A stretch of 64,000 nucleotides of DNA from Cyanobacterium sp. uoEpiScrs1 (GCF_947331815.1 NZ_OX373462.1:2273362-2337361), one strand, 5' to 3'. Shown: positions 38,461 through 51,656, counted from the first letter of the stretch. Numbers and translations: made by a program. The notes: generated from the letters alone by a model not told the origin.

Positions 38461-39693
38461 TTAAAAATACTCCTTTAAATATTGAGCAATTCGTTTAGCA
38501 GATCCTGATTTTCCAAGCCTTTTTCGTCCGTTATCAGCGATATTTTGTAGTTTTTGAGGATTTTTTGTTAAAGAATTAATTACAGTTGATACTTCTCGCG
38601 GATGATCAACTAAAATGACTGATTCTCCTAGAAGATAAGTCTGTCTTTTAGCAAAATTTAAGGTAAATTGTGGTCCGTTTCCAGGGATAGTAATTACTGG
38701 TTTGCCTAGTCCAACGAATTGCTCTGTTGCTGTTCCGGCCATGGCAATCGCTATATCAGCCGTTTGTAAACAATTTTTATAGGAATACTGGCTTAGTATC
38801 AGAGTGGTGTGGTGTTGGTTAAAAACTAATCCATTGGGAACATTTAATGGAAACTTACTGGTTATTGTTGGTTGAGCTAACCAACCTTTACATCTTAGAT
38901 GTTGGATAAAACTATCAATATCTAGGTCAGGAGAAATTGCCCCTAAAAATGTAAAGGTATTTTTAGGGTTTTCTTTAATTATTTCTTTAATTGCTTCCAG
39001 AATAATTTCCCAGTTCTGTTGTGCTTCTGGACTTCTCGAACCAGGAAGTAGTACGATTGTTAACGAATTGTGTTTTAAGTTTAAATTAACTGTTGAACTT
39101 GATTCAAAACCGTCCATCATCGGATTACCTAGATTAAAAACTCGGATTGGCCATTGTTCTAAGATTTGGGCTGTCAATGAGTCTCTAGGAAATACGGACT
39201 GACACCGTGGATGACTCATTAACCAACATTCCCAAGGAAAATATACTGATCCAAACCGACGCGCTAACCAAGAAGTTTGAGGCAACCAATCTTTTTCATC
39301 TCGTAAATAATATTCTGATTTAGCAGTTCCAACAAATCCATAGTCTGTTCCACTCAACCAGGCAAGAAATAACGGAACTAAATCACCAACTGCTAGAATT
39401 TTACCACCATTTTTTCCCCATTGACGAATATTTTTATACTGACAAAAAGTCAATTTGACTAGTCCTCCAGCAACGTCTTTTAGTAAGTATTTTGGATTTT
39501 GATTAAACCCACCTGATGGCATTTTTTGGACATACCCAATAATAGGTATATCACAATTTTTATAAGCGTGTCCCTCTCCTACTAAAGGTAAAGCTGCTAT
39601 TTGAGGTGCATTGGATAAACTGCGTAATTGTTCAGCAATACAAGCTGCTATCACATCCTCTCCATGACCGTTACTAACCATTAAGATCGCCAT
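38461..39693 (-). CDS. Lipid-A-disaccharide synthase-related glycosyltransferase
   Basis: A GT-B-fold protein related to LpxB (the TIGR03492-type group found in cyanobacteria). It starts MAILMVSNGHGEDVIAACIAEQL, has AALPLVGEGHAYKN and the nucleotide-sugar region VLLPGSRSPEAQQNWEI (about 225). The C-terminal block reads IAMAGTATEQFVGLGKPVITIPGNGPQFT. The true LpxB reaction is not shown for this group, and the role is probably envelope glycolipid. I use the ATG at 39693; an ATG six codons upstream (39711) is possible. Confidence 0.85.
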   Translation of the reverse strand: MAILMVSNGHGEDVIAACIAEQLRSLSNAPQIAALPLVGEGHAYKNCDIPIIGYVQKMPSGGFNQNPKYLLKDVAGGLVKLTFCQYKNIRQWGKNGGKILAVGDLVPLFLAWLSGTDYGFVGTAKSEYYLRDEKDWLPQTSWLARRFGSVYFPWECWLMSHPRCQSVFPRDSLTAQILEQWPIRVFNLGNPMMDGFESSSTVNLNLKHNSLTIVLLPGSRSPEAQQNWEIILEAIKEIIKENPKNTFTFLGAISPDLDIDSFIQHLRCKGWLAQPTITSKFPLNVPNGLVFNQHHTTLILSQYSYKNCLQTADIAIAMAGTATEQFVGLGKPVITIPGNGPQFTLNFAKRQTYLLGESVILVDHPREVSTVINSLTKNPQKLQNIADNGRKRLGKSGSAKRIAQYLKEYF

Positions 39694-40760
39694 TATACTT
39701 TTAGTTATCAATCAATATTATTTATGGGTATAATTATCAGACTATATAATTTAATTCTAAAATAATTAGAGTAAAAATTAGCATTAATCGTTATATTAAA
39801 GATATAAATTGAATCCTACAACAACTCAAATAACAAATTATAGCTCTAAATTAACTTAACAGCAGTGCATTACATTGTCGATGTTAATGTAAGAATTTTA
39901 TTTGCTATATATTTTACGACCTTTTTAAAATTTTAATTTATTGGGATTAAGATTATTTATTCCTAACGGGCTTCTCTTATATGCTACCATTCACTATTAT
40001 TGTTCATAAATTTTTAGTGTTTAGTTACATTAATCATTACAAAACTTATTTATTCAACTAAATATTCACTAGATTCAAATTTTTAAATAATCTTTAATAA
40101 AAATATTCCATAGCACATCCTAATTTGCTAATTAATTTTATGTATGTATTGTAAATAAAACACTAAAAATTTATGAAATATAGAGATTATTGCTCAACTC
40201 ACTTACTCTTATACGGAAAATTATAGACTAAATCTCAACGACTTACTATGAACTTGACAAATAGTTAGGTATCCTGTTTTCTTGGTGAGCTCAAATTTCT
40301 TTATGGCAAAATCAATTATCTTAGACAGTCCTTTAAAAAATTTCTAATAAAATAATATTTTTGTTTATGGCTTTAACCTTCTCCAGTGTTTTGTCAACTG
40401 TGTTATAAAATTTCCAGGAACTCGTACACAGTTACTGCAGCTTTTAAAAATGATCAATTTAATCATATTGAACATTAGGCTTGCCAAAGTAGTACATAGA
40501 AACTGTACATCTTAAACAATTTGGCCAAACAATCAATCCTTAAAAAATATTAAGGCTCAAGGGTGTTGATAAATTGTAGGTGTTTCGATGGTGAAACCGT
40601 TACATTTATATGGTACCTATAACAACTAGGACAAAAGTTAAAAAATCTACCCCTCACTCCATCTTCCTCTCACCGGAGGTTCCCCAACTACGATACAATT
40701 TGTTATCGGATCTTAATTTCGCAACGGCATCAATCGTAGCCGACCATCAAGGTAGATTCA
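39694..40760. other. 1-kb gap upstream of btpA
   Basis: AT-rich over most of its length. A plus-strand stretch near 40400-40515 reads CVIKFPGTRTQLLQLLKM and may be a relic of unknown type. The last 150 bases (40610-40760) are clearly richer in G+C, with a TACAAT element at about 40690, and probably form the btpA promoter and leader. Confidence 0.4.
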
Positions 40761-41609
40761 GTGGACTTGACTCAAATTTTCAACACAACACATCCGGTTA
40801 TTGGTGTCGTTCACCTGTTACCTCTTCCTACTTCTGCTCGTTGGGGAGGTAGTTTAACCTCGGTTATCGAACGAGCTGAACAGGAAGCAACTGCACTTGT
40901 CGCAGGGGGGGTAGATGGTATCATCATCGAAAACTTTTTTGATGCCCCTTTTGCAAAAGATCAGGTTGATCCAGCCATTATTAGTGCTATGACTTTGATC
41001 GTTGATCGCATTAAAAATTTAGTAGTTGTCCCTATCGGGATTAACCTTCTCCGTAACGACGCCATAGGAGCAATGGCAATTGCTTCCATTATCAATGCTC
41101 AATTTATTCGGGTTAACGTTCTTACGGGAATTATGGCAACCGACCAGGGGTTAATTGAAGGCAATGCCCATAGACTACTTCGTTATCGGCGGGAATTAGG
41201 AGCTGATGTTGCTATTTTAGCCGATGTCTTAGTTAAACACGCTTATTCTTTAGGAATTTCTAGCCTAACTACTGCAGTCAGGGATACTCTTGAACGAGGT
41301 TTAGCTGACGGAGTAATTTTATCAGGATGGGCAACAGGACTTCCCCCCAGTCTAGAAGACTTAGAATTAGCCTCGGCAGCAGCCCAAGGAACCCCTGTTT
41401 TTATTGGTAGTGGGGCAAACTGGGATAATATCGGAAAATTAATGCAAGCTGCTGATGGCGTAATTGTCGCTAGTTCCTTAAAACGTAACGGTAGAATTAG
41501 AGAATCGATTGATCCTATTCGGGTTGCCCAATTTGTAGAGGCTGCACAACAAGTCAACGTATCTAAAGAAAGGTCACAATCTCAGCCTTCTTTAAAATTG
41601 ACTCTGTAG
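40761..41609 (+). CDS. btpA: BtpA-family photosystem I biogenesis protein
   Basis: A TIM-barrel protein of 282 residues, reported in Synechocystis to be needed for stable photosystem I reaction-centre proteins. The start is a GTG (VDLTQIFNTTHPVIGVVHLLPLPTS...). Family features include GGVDGIIIENFFDAPF, PIGINLLRND, INAQFIRVNVLTG and GLPPSLEDL near the C-terminus. BtpA relatives also occur in bacteria without photosystem I, so a PSI role is likely but not proven here. It is followed 48 bases later by the VKOR gene on the same strand. Confidence 0.9.
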   Translation: MDLTQIFNTTHPVIGVVHLLPLPTSARWGGSLTSVIERAEQEATALVAGGVDGIIIENFFDAPFAKDQVDPAIISAMTLIVDRIKNLVVVPIGINLLRNDAIGAMAIASIINAQFIRVNVLTGIMATDQGLIEGNAHRLLRYRRELGADVAILADVLVKHAYSLGISSLTTAVRDTLERGLADGVILSGWATGLPPSLEDLELASAAAQGTPVFIGSGANWDNIGKLMQAADGVIVASSLKRNGRIRESIDPIRVAQFVEAAQQVNVSKERSQSQPSLKLTL

Positions 41610-41657
41610 GGTATTGTTAAAATCACTGATACGGACTGAATTTTAACAAATCTTACT

Positions 41658-42635
41658 ATGAATCGCCGACGTTCTATACCTTGGATTTATCGCTGGTCAC
41701 GCCCCATTATTGGAGTAATCGCTGTTGTTGGAGCTATTTTGACTGCCTACTTAACCATCACTAAATTGGTGGGAGGAGAAGTTGCCTGTGGAGTAGAAGC
41801 CGTAAAAACTGGAGTAAAAGGGTGTAAAAGTGTTCTAGATAGTCCTTATGCTACAGTTTTTGGGTTACCTCTCAGTTTATTTGGATGTCTAGCGTATGTC
41901 AGCATGGGAATTTTTTCTCTAGGTCCTCTAGTTGTTAGATCAGACAATAACAAACGTCTTAGAAAACAATTTGAAGACTGGACCTGGTTACTTCTACTGG
42001 CTGGGGGAACTTCAATGGCCATCTTTAGTTGCTACTTAATGTATATTTTAGCAACGGAATTGAGAACTACGTGCTATTATTGCATCGGTTCAGCAATACT
42101 ATCCCTTATTTTGATGATACTAAGCATTTTAGGACGAGAATGGGAGGAACCAGGGCAAATTTTTTTTATTTCTATAATAGTAGCTATGATAACTATAGTA
42201 GGAACTCTGGGGGTCTATGCCGGTATTAATGAAGCTACTGTTGATGGTGGTACTCCCATTCTCGTGCCAAACACTGAACCTCAGCCCCCTAATGGGTGGA
42301 GTATTACCACCACATCAGGAGAAGCGGAGATTGCCTTAGCCAAACATCTCACCGCGATAGGAGCAAAAAAATATGGGACATTTTGGTGCCCCCACTGTTT
42401 TGAACAAAAACAATTATTCGGAAAAGAAGCTTTTCGAGAAATTGATTACATAGAATGTGCCCCTGATGGGAAAAATCCTGATCCACAGGCTTGTATTAGG
42501 GCTGGAGTCAAGTCTTATCCTACTTGGGAAATAAAAGGACAAGTTCTCAGAGGAACTCAGCTTCCTAAAAAGTTAGCTGAAGTTTCTGGATATGAAGGTC
42601 CAATGAACTTCAAGTATACGATGCCTGCCTACTAA
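41658..42635 (+). CDS. VKOR-thioredoxin fusion, disulfide-forming membrane enzyme
   Basis: Makes disulfides in proteins outside the cytoplasm, passing electrons to quinone. The 325-residue protein has an N-terminal VKOR four-helix domain with loop cysteines Cys44 and Cys56 and the catalytic CxxC (Cys139-Cys142, in TTCYYC). It ends in a thioredoxin-like domain with CPHC (Cys244-Cys247, in TFWCPHCFEQ). This fusion is standard in cyanobacteria. All redox cysteines are present. It is probably co-transcribed with btpA (48-base gap). In plants the homologue LTO1 is linked to photosystem assembly. Quinone for it could come from the chorismate lyase pathway. Confidence 0.93.
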   Translation: MNRRRSIPWIYRWSRPIIGVIAVVGAILTAYLTITKLVGGEVACGVEAVKTGVKGCKSVLDSPYATVFGLPLSLFGCLAYVSMGIFSLGPLVVRSDNNKRLRKQFEDWTWLLLLAGGTSMAIFSCYLMYILATELRTTCYYCIGSAILSLILMILSILGREWEEPGQIFFISIIVAMITIVGTLGVYAGINEATVDGGTPILVPNTEPQPPNGWSITTTSGEAEIALAKHLTAIGAKKYGTFWCPHCFEQKQLFGKEAFREIDYIECAPDGKNPDPQACIRAGVKSYPTWEIKGQVLRGTQLPKKLAEVSGYEGPMNFKYTMPAY

Positions 42636-42675
42636 TTTATAGTCTGCTAGTTTCTAAAGAGTTAACCATTTAAAG

Positions 42676-42703
42676 CAGAGCTTAATATGATTATTAAGCT
42701 CTG
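42676..42703. terminator. Bidirectional hairpin terminator
   Basis: Arms 42676-42687 and 42692-42703 are perfect 12-base complements around a tetraloop. It sits between the stop of the VKOR gene (42635) and the end of the convergent methyltransferase gene (42718), the right place to end both. Confidence 0.7.
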
Positions 42704-42717
42704 ATCTTGTTTATAGA

Positions 42718-43977
42718 CTACCCAATTTTAAGTATCGCAATCAAACCATGTCCACAGCCCCATCCTTGTTGCATTTCATATTCTAAGGTTCTAAGAGCAT
42801 ATCCTAGTTGGGGTTCAATAATATTAGCTCGAGGATCACAATACCACATCCAACCAACATCTGAGATAACCCGATCCATAGTCATTAAAGCAAATTGTAA
42901 GGGTTTTGGAAAACTATCCCATCCTTGAAGTTCAGGAAGAGAATGATTATGGGACAGACGATGCTTGGTAAACTTAATTAAAATATTCCAAGAATTGATA
43001 AGTTCATGTAACATAGGAGTAATAAAGTGATGCTCGGGAAAGATAGTCGCATCCAGTATTAGTTCTTCCAAGTTGGTTCGCAAGTAATCTTCATGAAGAG
43101 AATTAATTAAGCGACGAGTCTGTTTAAGTTTAGGATTAAATGCCCGAGTATCAGTATGACGACCTACTAAGATAGAACGGTCTACCAATTTGATTACTTC
43201 AAGATTGATTCCTGTGTTAATAGTAATTTCTTTGGTTAACTCTCTAACTTCTTCTCCCGTCCAAAAACGAATAGGAAATGATTCAATATCTATAGTTTGA
43301 CGAACTGATTCAGAATAAAGATAACTCATATTATATTCACGGACCTTTTCCTCTTCCGATTGAGCATCCCAAAAATCAGGCCATTCAATTGAGTATCTTC
43401 CAATTAAGTCCATCACTATTAGACTATCACGTTTGCCATGACAGCAAATGTCTTGTAACAAATTAACTAAATCCTTTCGAGCTAAGTGAGACAAAGAGCC
43501 GTAGGATGAGAAATATAGATCAAAAGGCTCTTCATTTTTTTTTAGGTCACCAAGCCCTTCACTTAAGTCAGCCTGTTTGAATCGAACATGAGGATGATCA
43601 GCAAATAGAACTTGTCCCTTTTCTACCATTGCTTGGCTAATATCCAATCCTAAAAAAACAGATAGATCATTATTAGGTAAAATCCGTTTATGTTGTACGC
43701 CTAAATCTAGATTATGACGATCAATTTTGGTTAGAATATCATAACCTTGACCGGCACCGCAGCCGAGATCAACAATTCTGATACCTTGATTCTTCTTGCC
43801 TTGATTGTCTACTAAGTTACTCAGAAAAGGACGTAGTACAATTTTAGTTAATTGATCTTCCCAGTAGGTACGGACGTTATCATATTTGCCAAATAGATTA
43901 CCAACATACAGATCGTATTTTCCCTCTTGGACAGCTTGTGTATAGGTTTTGAATCCATTTAATTTTGCTGGTTTCAT
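42718..43977 (-). CDS. Class I SAM-dependent methyltransferase
   Basis: A 419-residue methyltransferase. The N-terminal half is a Rossmann-like SAM domain with the glycine motif IRIVDLGCGAGQGYDIL (about 74-90), LGLDISQAMVEKGQVLF and an acidic DLYFSSYGSLSH strand (about 155). The C-terminal third, including EHHFITPMLHEL and GWGCGHGLIAILKIG, is not a standard domain I can name. The substrate is unknown. Similar long two-part proteins occur in other cyanobacteria. It is convergent with VKOR and divergent from the glutaminase relic. Confidence 0.82.
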   Translation of the reverse strand: MKPAKLNGFKTYTQAVQEGKYDLYVGNLFGKYDNVRTYWEDQLTKIVLRPFLSNLVDNQGKKNQGIRIVDLGCGAGQGYDILTKIDRHNLDLGVQHKRILPNNDLSVFLGLDISQAMVEKGQVLFADHPHVRFKQADLSEGLGDLKKNEEPFDLYFSSYGSLSHLARKDLVNLLQDICCHGKRDSLIVMDLIGRYSIEWPDFWDAQSEEEKVREYNMSYLYSESVRQTIDIESFPIRFWTGEEVRELTKEITINTGINLEVIKLVDRSILVGRHTDTRAFNPKLKQTRRLINSLHEDYLRTNLEELILDATIFPEHHFITPMLHELINSWNILIKFTKHRLSHNHSLPELQGWDSFPKPLQFALMTMDRVISDVGWMWYCDPRANIIEPQLGYALRTLEYEMQQGWGCGHGLIAILKIG

Positions 43978-44144
43978 CGATTTTTCCTAATAAACAGTAA
44001 TTGTCTCCCTCAAGGGTGATACATAGCCTGAGAGTTTTTAATCCTTTAGTAGCTTACTCTCGTCTAATACCTTTGTCATTAATTTGTATTCTTACGAAGA
44101 TAAGCCAACTGTGATCAACATAATAACTAGAGAATCATTAATAT

Positions 44145-44770
44145 ATGCTAGACATTAGTAATCCAGAGAACTATCGGGTATTAGCTACTGAAAAATTAGG
44201 GATTAAGAGATCAGTGTCAGCTTTTCTCTACAATGTATATGAGCACTACCTATCTGTACAAGATGGACAAAATGCAAACCATATTCAGGAGCTAGCACAA
44301 GTTGATCCTAATCTATTGGGGATTAGTCTTATAACTACTAAGGGTGAAATTTGTAATGCTGGTGATACACAAGTCCCCTTAGTGATTCAATCAATTGTTA
44401 AGCCATTAGTTTATGGAATGGTTTTAGAAGATTGGGGGTGGGAATATGTTCTGAATAAAATTGGAGTCGAACCTACAGAAGAACTTTTTAATGACATTAT
44501 CGATACTCAGAAAATTTAAGAGCGTAAATATAATCCAATGGTGAATGCCGGTGAGATTGTCACCCTCAGTTTAGTAAAGGAAGATACGTTACTCGAAACT
44601 ATAGCAACGTTTATTTGATATATTTAGACGATAATTAGAAGTTAATCAATCAATTTTTTGGACCAAAAAGGTAATTTTAATCGTGCCATTGCGTAGATGA
44701 TGCTCAATTTTGGACTTATTGACGGTAATGTTGAAGAAACTTTATATTTTTTAGTTTGAGATCTAAAAAT
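44145..44770 (+). pseudogene. glsA: Glutaminase A gene, broken by stops
   Basis: Codons 1-124 (44145-44519) read as the N-terminal half of a beta-lactamase-fold glutaminase: VDPNLLGISLITTKGE, IQSIVKPLVYGMVLED (IQSISKVF is usual; the catalytic Ser is kept, and the Lys two residues later stays in line). After an in-frame TAA at 44517, the frame continues with YNPMVNAGEIVTLSLVKED, then DIFRR, stops, a frameshift, FNRAIA, and MMLNFGLIDGNVEETL (44698-44745). These match glsA in order. The C-terminal quarter is not seen. The enzyme would have hydrolysed glutamine to glutamate. Confidence 0.82.
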
Positions 44771-44898
44771 GATCCTCTCCCTTTAATGGAATGAGCCATA
44801 GTCATACTATCAACATCCTGTAGGTTAATATTATATAAGCTCTTAACAGAACGTCTTAATTCTGTGTGTAGAATCTCATCATTAGGAATATCTTTATA
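44741..44898 (-). pseudogene. Unidentified coding relic opposite the glsA tail
   Basis: The minus strand reads YKDIPNDEILHTELRRSV, then KSLYNINLQDVDSMTMAHSI and KGRGSFLDLKL, about 50 codons without a stop and with protein-like composition. I do not recognise the family. It begins where the glsA relic ends, as if a second convergent gene had decayed with its 3' end running into glsA. Confidence 0.35.
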
Positions 44899-44993
44899 AA
44901 TAGATTAGCTTATACAATGCCAACCCAACCTGAGTAAACTGAAAAAGTGTTTATGGACTTTATAAGGATTGGCTAACTTAGGCAATAAGTGGG

Positions 44994-45023
44994 TTATTAA
45001 GTCCCGTAGTAGGGACTTAATAA
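44994..45023. terminator. Bidirectional hairpin terminator before pepA end
   Basis: Arms 44994-45005 and 45012-45023 are perfect 12-base complements (core AAGTCCC/GGGACTT), followed by TTTTT on the plus strand, with AATAA on the other side. It lies 17 bases after the minus-strand pepA stop. Confidence 0.7.
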
Positions 45024-45039
45024 TTTTTCCATCAGCTCT

Positions 45040-46515
45040 CTATTGATTTAAAACCCAGTTAACTAGAGTTCGTACCGGAAACCCAGTTGCCCCGGAATTA
45101 TTGACCCCATTTTCTTTATCTAACCAAACAGGTCCTGCTATATCAAGATGCGCCCAAGGGGTTTTCTTAATAAACTGTTTTAGGAATAAGGCAGCAGTAA
45201 TTGCTCCACCAGCACGAGGTCCTGTATTTTTGATGTCTGCAATAGGAGACTTTAACCCCTCAAAATATTTTTCCTCCAGAGGCATTTCCCAGAAATTTTC
45301 TCCTGCTACAGATCCAGCTTCCCTAAGTTGAGCAGCTAAGATTTTATCAGTACTCCATAGCCCGGCAATATTGTCTCCTAATGCTACAATACACGCCCCT
45401 GTCAAGGTTGCTAAATCAACAATCGCATCTACACCTAATTTTTCGGCAAATACCAGAGCATCCGCTAGAGTTAATCTTCCTTCTGCATCAGTATTATTCA
45501 CTTCGATGGTTTTTCCATTAGAAGCGGTTAGGATATCTCCAGGGTGCATAGCGCAACCACTAATCATATTTTCAGTAACAGCACAGATAAAATGGACTTC
45601 CACATCTGGTTTTAATTGACCGATTACTTTTGCTGCTCCTAGAGTTGCTGCACCACCCCCCATGTCCATTTTCATGGTTTCAATACTACTTCCTGCTCCT
45701 TTAAGGTTAAGTCCTCCAGAATCAAAGGTTAAACTTTTACCCACAATGGCTAGTTTTTTTTGAGGGGTTTCGGATGGTTTATAGGTTAAGTGAATGAAGT
45801 TTGGTGGAAAATCAGAGGCTTGAGCCACTCCTAAAAAGGCCCCCATTCCTAAATCCTCACACTTTTCACGGTCTAAAATTTCAATATCAAGTTCATGGTC
45901 CTTGGCAATAGTTTGAGCAATTTCAGCAAAAGTAACAGGGGTGACACTATTTGCAGGGGCAGCAACTAATTCCCGTGCTAGTATAACGCCAGAACAAAGG
46001 ATATTTGCTTGATTGATAGCTTTTTCGTTCTTTCCACACCCTAAAATTTCTACTCTTTCTAGTTTCAGCCCGTTCTTATCTGGTTCAGATTTAAAACGTT
46101 TATCTTGATGTAGAGATAATATGATTCCTTGTGTAATTGCATTAACTGTACTTGCTACATCATCATTAACTACTGGAAGGTTAATGCCTAAAGTCTTAAC
46201 CTTAGCTTGTTTAGCAAGACGGGAAATGGTTGCAGCCCCTAACCTAACAACATCCAAGCTTAAATCTTCTGTTTTTCCCAATCCTACTAATATTACTTTT
46301 CGGATGGGACTATTACTACCAATGCGATTCACTGCGCTATTATTAGGCTTACCTTCAAATTCTATTTCTTCAATTAGTTCTCGTAAAGTTCCGCTTAATT
46401 TCTCATCTAATTCCTGTAAAATGCCTGTTAATTCCATAGCATCCTCGAAAAGGCCTAACGCTAAAGTATCTCCAGTCCAATCCAATAGTGGTGTGTCTAT
46501 CCCACGAATATCCAT
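45040..46515 (-). CDS. pepA: Leucyl aminopeptidase (M17)
   Basis: A cytoplasmic two-metal aminopeptidase. The 491-residue chain has an N-terminal macro-like domain and a C-terminal catalytic domain. Metal and catalytic motifs are visible: [14 protein letters not shown] (Lys and Asp), [17 protein letters not shown] [11 protein letters not shown] (Asp), and the signature [14 protein letters not shown] with the Arg and Glu. The start [16 protein letters not shown] is normal for cyanobacteria. It probably recycles peptides. In E. coli PepA also binds DNA at cer sites; nothing here indicates that role. Confidence 0.96.
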   Translation of the reverse strand: MDIRGIDTPLLDWTGDTLALGLFEDAMELTGILQELDEKLSGTLRELIEEIEFEGKPNNSAVNRIGSNSPIRKVILVGLGKTEDLSLDVVRLGAATISRLAKQAKVKTLGINLPVVNDDVASTVNAITQGIILSLHQDKRFKSEPDKNGLKLERVEILGCGKNEKAINQANILCSGVILARELVAAPANSVTPVTFAEIAQTIAKDHELDIEILDREKCEDLGMGAFLGVAQASDFPPNFIHLTYKPSETPQKKLAIVGKSLTFDSGGLNLKGAGSSIETMKMDMGGGAATLGAAKVIGQLKPDVEVHFICAVTENMISGCAMHPGDILTASNGKTIEVNNTDAEGRLTLADALVFAEKLGVDAIVDLATLTGACIVALGDNIAGLWSTDKILAAQLREAGSVAGENFWEMPLEEKYFEGLKSPIADIKNTGPRAGGAITAALFLKQFIKKTPWAHLDIAGPVWLDKENGVNNSGATGFPVRTLVNWVLNQ

Positions 46516-47603
46516 ACGCTCCTCTCTAAAAATATTTGTATAGATGTATGTTTTTGCAACGTCCCGTTTGAAATTCTAACCCAATTTTTAGGTAAAATTC
46601 TCTGTGTAGGTTAAGACAGTTTAATATAATTGATTAAACTTGTTATTTATTGGTAGTTGCTGTATTAATAGTAGTCAAGTTAAGCGTTGACAAGTTACAC
46701 TAAATATTTCCTGAAGGAAGCAACCATACACAATGATTGCTTTAATTCAATTATGGATTATAAAATGCTGTCAATTTCCAGATTATAGTTATGATAGATA
46801 TCTTCTGTTTTCTATTTTAATAATCTTTTCTACTTTAGAGATTTCTACTGGTTGTTTTTAGTATTTACCACTATTTTTTTTAAATGTATTTAAGTTCATC
46901 TGTTGAGGTTTAACTCTTATAGTTTACTTTTTTTAAATGCAATCAAATTAATTCTTAAAACATATTTATTTGGTTTATTTACTAAAAAAATTTTCAAGTA
47001 TATAGCTTACAATGGCTGCGAGTTATATCTTGATTTGTTTCCCAATCATCAATCACTTTACTAAAGCTTTTAAAATTTCATAATTCTATTGCTTAACAAG
47101 TACTAAGTATTTGTTTAAAAACATTATTATTGTATTCTACAAATTGTTTCAGAAAATTTAATTTTTATGCTTAAAGTAAAGAAAATCTTACCTAATACTA
47201 TCTTCTTGGTATTTAACAAGTATTTATTTATAATTTACTTATGATATTAATTGGATTTAACTTTTTTGAAAAAATAGTTCAACTCTAAGATAGACTTAAC
47301 CCACTAAATCTATTGAGACTAAAAAATATTAATAAATATAAGTATTGAACTTAAAAATAGCTAGAAGCCAAAAATAATAGAAGATGTATCTCTAAATTAT
47401 GCTTTGTTTTTATTAATGAGTTTGTTATTTTTTTAAAATTAATTAGTTAGTTAGTTTACTTTGCAATATCTCGCCATTTTTTTATGGAGAAAAACAAAAA
47501 TAATTTGACTAATTATTTTTGTTTTTCTTGCAAAAAATTAAAACAAATAACTTAATTATTTAATCCCAATATATGGATTATATATAATTGTCTCTTATTC
47601 TTA
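46516..47603. other. 1.1-kb AT-rich gap, nothing recognised
   Basis: Both flanking genes are on the minus strand. The stretch has stops in every frame at short spacing and no relic I can read. Its first part must hold the pepA promoter. Confidence 0.5.
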
Positions 47604-48629
47604 TTAAAAGAACCAACCATAAGAATGTAAACCCTTGCCTAATAAATTAACTCCTAAATAGCAAACCCAAACCACAATAAAACCACTAGCGGCTAAGATA
47701 GCCGGTTTACGTCCTTGCCAACCGCGGGTAATGCGGGAATGAAGATAAGCAGCAAACACTAACCAGGTGATTAACGCCCAAGTTTCTTTAGGGTCCCAAC
47801 TCCAATATGATCCCCAAACCTCATTAGCCCAAACTGCCCCCGCAATAATGCCAATAGTAAGTAAGGGGAAACCTAACCCAATGATCCGATAACTGACATT
47901 GTCTAAGACATCAGCTAAACTCAGTCTCTGGAGAGATAGAAGAGTCGAATCAGCTGTTGAAGCCTGAGAGTCGCCGCGCTCAAAATGTGTTGTTTTTTCA
48001 CTACCATTTTGGTCAACAACCGTAGTCCCAGAAACTTTTTCATTACTGTCGATTTTGGAAAGTCGTAGACGATTAAGCTTGTGGTGATAACTTCCTGTCC
48101 CAACTGAACTTCCCCGTAGTTCTATATCTTGTCCATAGGTAACTACCAAAAAAGTAATTGCTAGCATTGAACCGACTATCAAAGTGGCATAGCTCAACAT
48201 CATAACGCTAACGTGCATCATTAACCAGTTAGACTTAAGGGCAGGAACTAAAGGGGCTGAAGTCTGCATATCTGCTGGTAAAGACAACGCAGCAAAGGCA
48301 GTAATAATCATTGTTATGGGAGTTGTTACTACCCCAACTAATCCACTAGCACTTATTTTTTCGGCTATCAAATGAACAGCTGTGACGCCCCAGGCAAGAA
48401 AAAATAAAGACTCATAGAGGTTACTTAACGGAAAATATCCACCTTCGAGCCAACGAGCTGCTAATAGTGCAGTAATTGACAAATTGGCTATTGCTATTCC
48501 TGTTGTTCCCAAAGCAGGTAGGATAGAGGTTTCCCGAAAGGCTGCTCCTGTCCAATAAATGAGCATAGTGAAGAATAATATTAAAAATGAAGTGTTATCA
48601 AGGAAATTTTGTAGGGTAATTAAGTTCAT
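47604..48629 (-). CDS. ccsA: Cytochrome c biogenesis protein CcsA (heme handling)
   Basis: An integral membrane protein of the system II cytochrome c maturation machinery, which delivers heme to apocytochromes on the lumen or periplasm side with Ccs1. The 341 residues have about eight hydrophobic spans and the WWD domain ([21 protein letters not shown], late in the chain) with flanking histidines (HSYG near the end). A polar loop (about 178-232) separates the two halves. It is sometimes labelled CcsB in databases. Its presence means c-type cytochromes are still made, for b6f/cytochrome oxidase and PSI chains. Confidence 0.93.
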   Translation of the reverse strand: MNLITLQNFLDNTSFLILFFTMLIYWTGAAFRETSILPALGTTGIAIANLSITALLAARWLEGGYFPLSNLYESLFFLAWGVTAVHLIAEKISASGLVGVVTTPITMIITAFAALSLPADMQTSAPLVPALKSNWLMMHVSVMMLSYATLIVGSMLAITFLVVTYGQDIELRGSSVGTGSYHHKLNRLRLSKIDSNEKVSGTTVVDQNGSEKTTHFERGDSQASTADSTLLSLQRLSLADVLDNVSYRIIGLGFPLLTIGIIAGAVWANEVWGSYWSWDPKETWALITWLVFAAYLHSRITRGWQGRKPAILAASGFIVVWVCYLGVNLLGKGLHSYGWFF

Positions 48630-50961
<2,332 letters not shown>

Positions 50962-51014
50962 TCCCAATCTCTTGTACAATTAGTCTTGACATTTCTAGGC
51001 TCTCAAAGCATTTC

Positions 51015-51572
51015 ATGATTTCTAGTAATGATTTTCGGACGGGTACCACTATTGAGTTAGATGGGGCAGTGTGGCGTGTTATAGAATTTCTACACGTTAA
51101 ACCTGGTAAAGGCTCGGCGTTTGTGCGAACCAAATTAAAAAATGCACAGACCGGAAGCGTTATAGAACGGACTTTCCGTGCTGGGGAAACCGTCCCCTCA
51201 GCTAACTTGGAAAAGCGCACTATGCAACATACCTATAAAGAGGGTGAGCAATACGTTTTTATGGACATGCAAACTTTCGAAGAAGCACGCTTGACTCCAG
51301 AACAAATGGGAACAGCTGTCAATTACATCAAAGAGGAAATGGAAGCTGATGTACTTTTTTGGAACGATCAGGTTTTAGAAGTTCAACTTCCCACATCAGT
51401 GATGTTAGAAGTTATTGACACCGATCCAGGGGTTAAAGGAGATACAGCAACTGGTGGAACAAAACCAGCTATTCTTGAAACAGGAGCACAAGTTATGGTT
51501 CCTCTATTTATTTCTATAGGAGAAAAAATTAAAGTAGATACGCGCGACGGCTCCTATTTAGGACGAACATGA
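51015..51572 (+). CDS. efp: Elongation factor P
   Basis: Relieves ribosome stalling at polyproline. All three beta-barrel domains fit in 185 residues. The start is [17 protein letters not shown]. The modification-loop residue is Lys32 in [12 protein letters not shown], and the C-terminal signature ([11 protein letters not shown]) is present. Which modification enzyme acts on Lys32 is not visible. The gene lies between pyrG and accB; the efp-accB order is conserved across cyanobacteria. Confidence 0.97.
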   Translation: MISSNDFRTGTTIELDGAVWRVIEFLHVKPGKGSAFVRTKLKNAQTGSVIERTFRAGETVPSANLEKRTMQHTYKEGEQYVFMDMQTFEEARLTPEQMGTAVNYIKEEMEADVLFWNDQVLEVQLPTSVMLEVIDTDPGVKGDTATGGTKPAILETGAQVMVPLFISIGEKIKVDTRDGSYLGRT

Positions 51573-51600
51573 CTTTTAAATATTTAAGTTTACCTTGTGT

Positions 51601-51624
51601 CGGTTGTCATAATTTGGACAACCG
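51601..51624 (+). terminator. Hairpin between efp and accB
   Basis: CGGTTGTC (51601-51608) and GACAACCG (51617-51624) form an 8-bp stem with an 8-base loop, 28 bases after efp. It may partially terminate transcription or set the accB level; T-rich sequence follows. Confidence 0.45.
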
Positions 51625-51656
51625 CCCTTCTATTTATTTTATAGGATGGATGATTT

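Noticed and set aside
40610..40852. 80-codon plus-strand frame overlapping the btpA start
   Set aside because: BtpA in the neighbouring frame is clearly the coding frame; this one ends inside btpA and has no homologue I recognise.
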